Shown: piece after piece, positions 54,421 to 64,000 of the stretch
How the letters are laid out: every line of letters begins with the position of its first letter
Position numbering within the stretch: position 1 is the first letter of the stretch
Assembly (NCBI GenBank): GCA_014338405.1
Contig: JTDE01000173.1
Span: 1 to 64,000, forward strand
Direction of reading: 5' to 3'
Length of the DNA: 64,000 nucleotides
Origin: Paragonimus skrjabini miyazakii
Lineage: Eukaryota; Platyhelminthes; Trematoda; Plagiorchiida; Troglotrematidae
Notes under the pieces: generated by a model
The model's database searches: none
What the model saw: the letters and a program-made list of their open reading frames with translations, nothing else
What the model was told of the DNA's origin: nothing
Made by a program: the position numbers and the translations under genes

Positions 54421-56267
54421 GTTGTTAATCCTGACCACAGTGGCCTGATAAAGTTACGGAATCCTCAGTTGGCTATGTGTACGTCTCAATTTTGCGTTAT
54501 GTAGATTTGGAAAGTGTCGCCTACCTAGTTGAGAACTTCGTATTGATTCGTTTGAAACGGTGTCCAGCATGCCAACGTATCGCACTTGGGTACAGGGTTC
54601 TAGCCAGGCGATGGCTAATATTTTCAAAAAGTTTCTTCAGTACTTCTAATACAAGTTATCGGCAATCGGTCATAATATTTGTTGATACTGTTGCACTTCC
54701 AAATCAGAGGTTTCTTCAGACAAGTCACAAATGTTAAACTACTTGAGTTGAACAAGATATGGGCGAGTATATCATTCTAGACTTACCAGACTGCGGGTCA
54801 AGGGTACGGCGGCAAGATGTCAAGGCTGCATACTTGTTAACTGACGTACAATGTGGACATATGAAGGCGATGATAAACATGACATCTGTCCTACCTGTTG
54901 CCTAGGCTAATTCGAGAAAAGATGGATACCTATTAGCATGCGTGTGTGATGTGAACTGTTTATTCCTTTTTATGTGATAGGACAATCGACACAAGTCAGT
55001 TAAGACTTATCGCCTACACCCGAGAGGTCCTAACCGTCGTTTTTTTACCTCACCTAATTTGGCTGACGTCTGCTAGTAAACGCACATGTGAAATGGATCT
55101 TCATCTAACTATCCTGACGTTTCGTATATCGGCTTAGTGACCAATATCTAATGTATGACCGGCACCTTCAAAGTTTCCAATCACGGTCTGCTATTCCAGA
55201 TTGCTTCAGGATGATTTTACAGTCCGTGTACGTTGGCGACCTATCGTGTCTGAATACACGTACCGAATATGCAAGTCTGAGGACAGACTGTATTTCAAAA
55301 CAAGAACCTGAAACGGTCACAGCTATTGAAAAGGAAAAAGTTTAATGAAGACGTGAAAACCTGAGGCAGAATAAACAACAATAAAAAGGGAGAATATTTT
55401 GTGTCCGTTTTATGTCAATTTCGATGTTGGCATTTATTTTTGCTGTTTTCTATTTTGAGTGTGTGTATGTATAATCGTTAAAGATGATCATGATATTAAG
55501 TCTACCTTCGTTGCCGCCACTTATACCAGTTTGCACTCATATTCTTTTACGTCTAACTAGTGATATTCACAATTCTTTAATTCTCAGCTGGGAAGTCATG
55601 TATAGCCAGCCAACCGAGGCAAAATTTGTTGCCGATTTCTTCTCATCTCTACGCTCAGTCATGTACTGTGCATATCCTGCTGCTTTTTCTGTCGTCCCCA
55701 AACAGTGCAAACAGGATGCAAAGGCTTAGGCATTGGGCTGACACGCGGAAAACTTATATGAGCCGCCTTGATTGATCAAGCAGCTTCGAGTAGAGATTAG
55801 TTATCTGTTCGCAACAAATATTGTCGTACGTCACCGCTGTTCACATCTGTAACGATTCACAGCCATCCATAAGTTCTTTAATGCGCTCTTCGTGGGAACC
55901 CGTAGTTCGTCGGCTGCTTATCTGTTAACCTGCTCGTGTTGGGATTCAATCTCTTCTTTTTCTGTGTTTGCGGATTATTTGCGGTTGATTCTCAAATTTG
56001 GAATTGTTAATCGGTTTTGACATTTTCGTCTTCAAAACTTCACTTCACTGTTTTGGCGATCTGATCGGACATAAGACTGGTTATGTATGCGTGGTTTAGC
56101 CCCATAAAGTTTCTGTAAGTCATCCCTATCATATCTTCTGCCTCGTTTCTTTTTCTGCAGTAGATCGATTTTTTGTAGCTTATCAAGTAAAACGGTTTGA
56201 CTGCTTATGGACTGAATGCTGTATTTTGCTATGACAATTTTTTTTATATATATTTTTTTTGTTTTAG
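54421..56267. other. Unassigned sequence
   Basis: No element recognised. A frame at about 55588-55729 after TTTAATTCTCAG (SWEVMYSQPTEAKFVADFFS) could be a terminal exon but has no other support. Confidence 0.35.
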
Positions 56268-56427
56268 ACACAACCGTTTCACACTCAGCCTATCAACCCC
56301 ACACCCCTGCAGATGATGCGACACATGCCACATTTACTTTGGATAGTGCAGAATCGCAATCAGCTTCGAATAATTCCACCACTATTTCGGATTTTGAGCA
56401 AGGTGTGACTGGTCTGCTATTTGGCGA
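56268..56427 (+). CDS. Candidate exon (about 53 codons), Ser/Thr-rich
   Basis: A strong acceptor (long T tract then TTGTTTTAG) and a perfect donor GGCGA|GTAAGT bound 160 bases. The frame reads TTVSHSAYQPHTPADDATHA then TFTLDSAESQSASNNSTTIS and DFEQGVTGLLFG, an acidic, probably disordered stretch with a hydrophobic end. It starts with two bases and ends with two bases of split codons. It lies on the same strand as prune but 20 kb beyond the last probable exon, so the host gene is unknown. Confidence 0.5.
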
Positions 56428-59400
56428 GTAAGTCAGTGGTCATCATACTGTTAGAAGGTAATTTAGAGCATTTTACTTCTTTTTCGCTCGCTTGAGTACC
56501 ATTCACCGTTCTGTTTTGAATTGCTTTTAATTTCTCGACTGCAATACTTCATATTCCCCGTGGTAATCTATCAACCCGCTTTCCGCTTAGCGTGAATAGT
56601 AACCTTCTATCCATCACGACGCTGACAAACTGGAACTTGACTGTTTGTTTGATTTTTTATGGTTAAACGTGACATTTGGCAAATTTTGTCTCTTCACTGA
56701 CATTGTGTTGGCCTTTACTATTTGACCAGAGTTGCTCCGTTAGTTGACCCTCCTCCAATAGACTCATAATCTGATAAACATATTAAGTAAAATGACGAAC
56801 TGATTTATACACCATGATTGCATAAGTCAGTTTGAAGTGGATTTTCTATGGCAGTCTACTCATCCTACAAAACATCTTAAACAAACAGTTTACGAAGATA
56901 CAAAAATATTAGAAACAGCCAACCAGTATTTCCAGTGAGGTCGAGTTTTGTACGGCTTGGATTTGTCTACAAATACTGTGGGTGGTTTGTTACAGGAAAA
57001 TAGTATGCCCTCGTATTGGAAATTAAAGATTTGGACGAAGATCAAACGTAGAACATGGAACTAGTCTGAATAAGAGAAGCATGTAAACTGTGATGGAACT
57101 CCGACAGAATTGTCGAGGTCATCTTATGACTTGTATTTGTGTACTGTACAACAATAAACTTGTTAAATTTCTTGCCGGTGATTTTATCGCTTTCACCTCA
57201 TGAGATTAATTACAAAAATTTCGTTCATAGACCGAGAAAATAACGGACGACCAATGTAATCAATGGGTAAGTACAATGGTATTATAGAATTAAAAAGTAC
57301 TGAGTAACATAAACTGTTCTTCTTTTCATTTTTGTATTGAAATAAGTCGCATGAAGAGACCGTGCTATGCAATGACTCCGTGTGACAATACTAAAACGGG
57401 AATGATTGTACCGTTGACCAGAAGTTTTATATCATCATTGCACACATGGTAATATCTGTTACTTTTAAGGAGGGTGGTAGAATATCAACACATTCAGAGA
57501 ACGACTTTTCGATCAGTTCACTAAGTTGAAGTCACTTGAATCTTCTGATTGAGCTGCGCCGGTTGCGACTTCGTCGGTACATTACAGGGTACACTGAAGC
57601 AATGTAATTAGTGAAAGCTGATGACAAATTAGCACCTCGAAAGACCCCGAAGTTTGTAAAAGGCAGCCTTTGAGCCATTTTTTAATTATAACACCTTAAT
57701 TGAGCGATCTTACTAAAGTAAGTTGCTTAACCAAAAACGAGTGTACATCGTATTATTGAAGAGTATGTGAAAATGAAATTGTGTTAACGTGATTGGATGT
57801 GTCACTTTAACGCAGAAAATGTTCGAATTACCCTGCCTATTTCATCCGATAACGGTAGCGTTTACTAACAGGTATTTTAAAAACCTCAAATACACTATCA
57901 GTTCTTTGAACCCTAAAGTCCACACTCCGCACAGTTCGAATTATGTACTCTGTATATCAACCCAGCGACTAACGTATCGGATAGTATTCATTGAGATCAC
58001 CAGTGGTTGAATACTACCTGTAGGTATATATATATATATATCTGTTAAATCTGTTTGCTTGTGTTCGTCATTCTAGACTAACAGTGCGCGAAGACCTCAT
58101 AAATCGTGCTCTTTGTACGAGCCCTGTATGGTTTTCATGAAATGGATATGAACGTCACAAGAGCGCACACTTGGCGCAACTAAGAAACAGTTAGACAGGT
58201 ACAATGCAAATTTCATGGAAGCGGTACTTATTGGCTGTTGCTACTACAAAAAAGAGTCTCCAAAACCAGTATTGAAAATACAAATGTCTGTTTCATTAGG
58301 AAGTAATCTGCAATGGCCTCGATGGTGGTATTTATCTTCCATGTTTTGATTATCTGCCCAGTTTTGTTTACTTCATTGGTTGAAGTGCTGGGAAGCGATT
58401 TTGTAACCTTTTCCGTTTGTTGAAGTCACGCCTTATGACCAACTTGGTTATCGAAGTTTTGTTGGGACAAGGTCATCCTCTTGTGAAGGGACTCAACGTT
58501 AATGTCCCGCAAGTGTCCGTCTGCTGTTACCAATTCACCACTACAACTTATTCTGATCGTTCTCTGTACACGTTCAGAGAGTCTGCTCGATTGGGCGATG
58601 TAATACATGGGCTTTGTTCTAAATGTCCAAATGTATTCAAATGTCAAATTGTGGTCAATGATACTTCGAAGTGAGCTGTTCACGCAGAAGCTCTGCATGG
58701 AAAATCTAACGATCGGTTGTGAAAACTTGTGCACGGACAGTAGAGTTACTTGCTTGCGTCACTCAGCTCCGATCACGTGGGAGGTGCAAAATGTGGTTAT
58801 CGTACCGCATTCTTTTGAGTCAGCACTGACTGATGAACGACATTACTGCCGCATGATGAGTTATCACATCATTGGGATTGTATGATGAGCCTATATAAGA
58901 TTGGGTGTCCCAATCCAACGTTCCGTCTGCACGTATATGCGGCTCATTTCCTCCCTAAATTTTTATGAGTATGAGGGCTGAGGGCCTGATTGTCGGTTGT
59001 TCACATGGATGCATCTGTAACTGTTTCAAAATAAAACACGCGTAAATTTATTGGTTTCTGAACTGAAAATATTCATTCTCTTATTTGTACTCTCTATTTC
59101 ACTCACCAGCTCAATGTTTAGTCCATATACTCTCTCCCATTTTTGTTTTACTGAACCAATTTGCTGTTAATCGTTTGCAACGTGAGTAGCCATTCTCGGC
59201 CTGATCTAATCACATGACGGTTTACCTTTGATCTTGCCGGCTCCGTTCGAAATTCATTGATTTTGTTGAACGAGACTGTCGTAGTGAACAATTTAGGCCT
59301 GGTTATGCATTCCTTTAATAATGCCATAAAAAAAATTTAGCACCAATTTTGGGATCCGTTTTTGGGTTACGTGCAGCTCAACGGTCAGGCGTGGATCATT

Positions 59401-62400
59401 ACATGTTTGTCTCTTACTAACGTTTACCGCTTTCTCTCTGGTTGTTCTAGAATGGCTATCGTATACAAGTTTACTGTTTAACCCGTAATAAACGCCTGGT
59501 TTATTCACCTGTAGCTTGTCCTGTTGCACTGTCAGAAATTCTGACGATGAAAAACTGCTGTACTGTACAACATTTTTCTTCGGTACGATTGTCTTCAAGA
59601 GCAAAAACTAGTTTGTTCATCCGAAGCCAACAGTTTCAAATCAGTTTGACAGCATGGGTCATCAGTTATCTGGTCATAAAAATCAGTTTATTAAAGAAGA
59701 TTCTTGGAGGCCAATATATTTGGGTGAATTTCACTGTTTTAGGTTCACGTTGACATTGTGATAACAGCACCCGATCACGAATAGCACGGTCGTGGATCAG
59801 AGCCCAGTTACCACAATTGTTCCTGTCTCAGTTCGAGCGACCAAACATTATCTAGCTCAGGTACTCCGTATCTGACATGAAAATGAACCCCTAGTGGGTG
59901 AGACAGGCTCTTGACTACTCACTTCTACTGCAACAAAATCAATGATTCGAAACTTGTGCGGTTTTTTTAAAATTACGGTTAATCTACTTGTAACCACACA
60001 TTCCACATGACTACTTTTTACTGGCTCTTCTGAATTCTTGTCGTTGCTTGTCTGTTTATTTAGTCAAACTATTATTATTTTTGTCTTCTTCAAAGTGTTC
60101 CTCTTGCCTTAGCAATGCATTAGAACAGTGGTTGACCACTGTATACAACAGGTTGTTTGCTGCACCTGTTATCACGATCCATTTTTTCTTATTCTGCAGG
60201 TTGGTACTAAAGTGAATCTGTTGGTCTACTTTGCAAGATCTGTTTGAACTGTTCCCCGTTCCAGCCGTCTGCCACCACATTTTCGTGTCCATTTTCCTTC
60301 GCGTCTCGCCATTTCCATTTCTAAATGAAACACAATGTAGCTTTTTTGTTGTTGTAGATGTTACCTATTTTTAGTCCTGGTTTCTGTGATTTTGGCTTGA
60401 ACTGCCATCAATGCTTTGTTCTGTGCTTGTTTTTTTCTTCAGACTTTGTAGATGCTGGTTTTTCCTGTTTGTTATTGTCTTCGTTTATGCTATTGTTATA
60501 CACTTCCTGTTGTACTTTAGAATTTTGATTTTTCTTAGCATAAAGTCGATGCCTCAACCTGTCGTCTTGTACCTTTGCTTGTTCATCTAGTGTGTATGTT
60601 CACGCATTTTCGTTTTCGCGTATTGCCATATTGCTATTCTTTGCTACAACTGTTGAATTAGCGAAAACTCTCGAACAGGTTGACCTGTTTGTGGTTCAAG
60701 AGGGGGCTGTCACTTGTTGCCTTCTGGACTGCTTACACGTGGGCTGCATAGTGAATTATATAGGAATTGTTGACTGCGAGAAAACATTCGTTTTGCTGAC
60801 TCTTAAGTAGTTATCAGGCGACCTTAAGCACCAGTATATCAGAATTGCAATCCTACCGGTTTCTGCGCCTCGCCCCTGTTGATCTGTAAGCTCACCTGTT
60901 CATCTTCCCCGATTAAGGCTTCATGATCCGTCCAATATCAGACTGTGGATATTTGGGACTCATTTCTGTGAATGTTGCCTCTGTTCTTGTTGAATTTTCT
61001 GCAACTTGCAGACGCTTAATGAAACTAGAGGTAAAAGTCGTCAGTAAGCTGCATTGTGCGAGAAAACTGTCCGGATATTTCTGAATCTTCCAAAGAACCT
61101 TTGGTTTTGAAGTCGCTTGGTGATGTCTCGCGTGTACTGAATCCCATTTTTTGAAATCACTTTGTCTCTTGGTACGTCCAACTTAAAATTAACTCACTTT
61201 CTTTGGCTGCGTCTGTTTACGGCTCCAATGATTTATCACCAGTCTATGAATTAACGATTCATGTCGTTTGGCGGTCACACCACTGTGTGTAGATTCCTCG
61301 ATGGACGTGTGCTCATCTTATGTTTTCCGCATGTCCCTTGTTTATGCATTGCGTGTTTGGAAAGTGAAAACAATACACATCTCATGGTTTTTTGTTTCGT
61401 GAAACTATGTTTATTAATCATTTACTAAAATTCTGCCAACAAGAGCTTGTTACTACCACACTGTATCACATGATTCTCGTCTACGTTTTAAACATTGAAG
61501 ACATTTTCCATTTCGCATATGTAAGTACAAAATACATATAGTTTGAAACGTCACTTATTACCATTCGGACAAAATTATGGTCGGTGTGGTAAATTGAAGT
61601 TATTTCGTTCCATCATTTCACGGATATATCGATTCAAAGTTCATTATGGCCCTCTACAGTGGGATGTGACCTTCACTTTCCTTGAAGTCTTCCATACACT
61701 GTTTGCGTATGCTATTTATTAATTGATACAAGCGCGATTGTAAACCTCAAGCTCCTTTGATGACATCCATCAACTTCGATTTGTTGGTTTACTTATGTTT
61801 CGGACACACTTTGGATTCATGCACAAACTAAGCCATTGAATAAATGTTTTACTGTGTAACTTATTTTCGTCATTTTGGTTTTATGTACGGAACAGCTGTG
61901 TCGCAGAAATGTTCAGTAGGAATTTTGAACAAGGATAGTAACAACTATTGCGAAGGTGTAACTACATAAAATGGTACACATTGTTTCCGTTCCGTAAAGG
62001 CCAACTGACATTCATCGTCTAAGTTGAAAGCACTTCAGATCTCGAGTATATAATTTTCGGTTCTTCTTCAAGTTGTGTCAGTAGTGCAACCACTTACTGT
62101 AACTACTAAATTCGTTCATTTTGTACGTTTCTCTACTCGTTAGAGACGTCGGGTTTGTGATATGCGGACAACCGTAGAATTCGCTAGTTTTCTGAATAAC
62201 TTATTGAAGGTTGCTCTCGTGTATCTGAAATCCACTTAATACTCCTTCGGAGACTCTTCGTATCACTCTCTGTTGAGTTTGATTTTAGAGAATGCTTCTT
62301 CAGTCACTTCGTGTCGTGTATATCGATAGCGGTCGGAACCTGATGCATCGCTGATTTAGATCATCCCATCCTCATTGCGGCATATTAACAAATAAGTGGC

Positions 62401-64000
62401 TTCTCACTGACTGCCAGATTGGTATCTTACTCAACATGTGCAAGCTGTACCGCGTGACGAACTGAGTTATCCGCAAGCCACTGTCTGTTGACGATGGATA
62501 ACAACAGTTCTCAGATGATATTCAGCTTGTGGTTGAATAGCGTTTTTCCTACGTAGCGTGAGTGGATCTCATTACATCGACGAATGGAGGTCACCGTCCA
62601 CTTTAAAGTATTTCAATACGGTTTGAATTGTGGTGTATTTATAACAATAAGACAAAGTGAATTTGATTCGTTACATTTATTTTTTTTCTCTTCAACTCTT
62701 GATGAAAAGTGTTTTGTATTATGCGTATTCTGTAGACACAGATACGTACAAAAAATGTCGTGTACAAATCTGGTACTTGTATAACTGTGAAACTGAATGT
62801 ATCCTGAGTTCCAGGAAATCCATGCTTTTTCTTCATTCAAACTATGGAATAGCAATAAATTGCATAAGTTGTAACTTCGATGAAATACAAATAAATCGGG
62901 CGATGCATCGAATTCGAATGTTTTCGTTGTTTCTTGCTCATATCATATATAACATATCATAAATGATTATAGTACAAAGCAAACTTAAATTCTCGACGGT
63001 GTTTTTCGTAGATGCACGAAGTAATGTTGCAGTTGATCAAGGTTTGTCATTTTCCATTCTGTCTTTTCATGTGTTGCAGTTATCAAATAGTAGACGTGTG
63101 TACATGAGAATGTCGTGCATTTTTTTAACGTACCATAGAAAACAAAATACTGCAGATTGTAAAGACTGTATATTGTTGAGACTACCGCACCATAATGTAC
63201 CGTGTAACTTTCGAAAACACCTGGGACCTATGATATGTGATTTAATGTTAAATCAATAAAACTCGACGAGAGGCAACTAATTTTTCATTTCGACCTAATG
63301 ATCGCGGTTAAGCGCAGAAAGTGTTCACTACAACATTATTCATCATGCGTGGCTTTCATATACTCTCCCTCATTTTGAACGATGGCATGTTGCTCCTGTA
63401 CCGTGCACGCTTTCACATTGACGATTTGTACACGGATTTGTTAGGGCTTCAAGCAATTTGGTCCCTTTTTCTTCCCCTTTGTTGTGCTTAGCCGTACACT
63501 GTGCTATTTGTTACGTTCGTTGTTTGATATCAATTGCACATGTTTTTCGCTCAGTGGCGAGACCAAATACGAAGGAGTAGTTTCATCCTATTCTCTTATT
63601 TCCTTAGTGCTTTGTTCACATCACTTCTGGGATCCGTAGTCTTGAAACTGTGAAGTAAACTTTGAAAAGCGATTGCTGCTGGTTCTGCCATACTGAGAGG
63701 CCGTGATGTTTCTTCAATTTGAAGTGCTATCAACGGGTCTTTGTGCTTTCTTATCTTTGTACAATGGGAAACTCTTTAGGCTGTGGTCGTGCTATGAGGA
63801 TAAACACACGGATTTATTCTTGCGATTCCAGGACGCAATGTTGTTATTCATGGGGGCGTGGTGTGTTCGCATTTTTTGGTTGACCGGCGCCTCTGTTATA
63901 CTTAGTAATTATTTGAATCCTCGTCTGGATTGCATGGTTGCGAAGGCACTGAGTAACTCTTTGCTGTACGTTACGTTCTTGATAGTTACAGTTGTGGGAT
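56428..64000. other. 7.5 kb without recognised gene
   Basis: Only short frames (up to about 103 codons) on both strands, none with family similarity. A (TA)n tract lies at 58025-58041. Base composition is AT-rich with many T runs. It may be intron of the gene that owns the exon at 56268, or intergenic. Confidence 0.45.

Noticed and set aside
55588..55729. Possible terminal exon after TTTAATTCTCAG
   Set aside because: Only an acceptor supports it; length and composition are compatible with chance.
62584..63259. Overlapping frames of about 65-100 codons on both strands near the right end
   Set aside because: AT-rich, low-complexity and without splice or family support.
1..64000. Bacterial-type systems, CRISPR arrays, phage or toxin-antitoxin modules
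   Set aside because: The window is eukaryotic throughout: spliced genes, retroelements and microsatellites. No regularly spaced direct repeats were seen.

Overview
This window reads as nuclear DNA of a parasitic flatworm, most likely a digenean trematode with mid-range GC (opisthorchiid, fasciolid, paragonimid or similar). The evidence is interrupted genes with GT-AG introns, two tiny introns (43 and 45 nt) at the start of a gene followed by introns of several kb, and dense decayed RTE, CR1-like, Penelope-like and Ty3/gypsy retroelements. There are no bacterial operons, no CRISPR array and no rRNA genes. The species call is inference.

The one host gene I can identify is a PRUNE-type DHH-family exopolyphosphatase/phosphodiesterase on the + strand. 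It starts at the ATG at 9514. Six exons (9514-9651, 9695-10109, 10155-10337, 15443-15549, 19197-19406, 25374-25643) join in frame into 441 codons covering the DHH and DHHA2 domains. Further phase-compatible exons at 28499-28825, 35101-35295 and 36094-36477 probably extend the same transcript into a long C-terminal region of unknown function. Weaker exon candidates lie at 40546-40746, 41720-41876 and 56268-56427. If these are right, most of the window is introns of one gene of at least 27 kb, and most of the transposable elements sit inside those introns.

Layout. 1-2330: a broken DUF4806-like fragment, a hairpin, and the 3' end of a CR1-like element on the - strand. 2330-7990: two decayed CR1-like elements on the + strand; the first keeps an ORF1 zinc finger but has lost its polymerase, the second keeps a mutated reverse transcriptase. 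8165-8765: 3' end of an RTE element just upstream of prune. 9514-10337: prune exons 1-3. 10338-15442: intron 3, with inverted RTE tails, a tRNA-derived SINE-like unit and a nearly full-length RTE element interrupted by a 379-base assembly gap. 15443-36477: prune exons 4-9, with RTE fragments, a Penelope-like remnant with inverted flanks and several small repeat families in the introns. 37840-43262: LINE fragments and RTE tails. 45372-49731: a complete but inactivated Ty3/gypsy LTR element on the - strand, with both LTRs, a primer-binding site, gag, protease, reverse transcriptase/RNase H and integrase. 53285-54420: another RTE fragment. 56428-64000: sequence in which I recognise no gene.

Almost every element is dead. 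Where a stop codon falls on a recognisable conserved residue, that residue is nearly always Trp or Gln, consistent with decay by C-to-T or G-to-A transitions.
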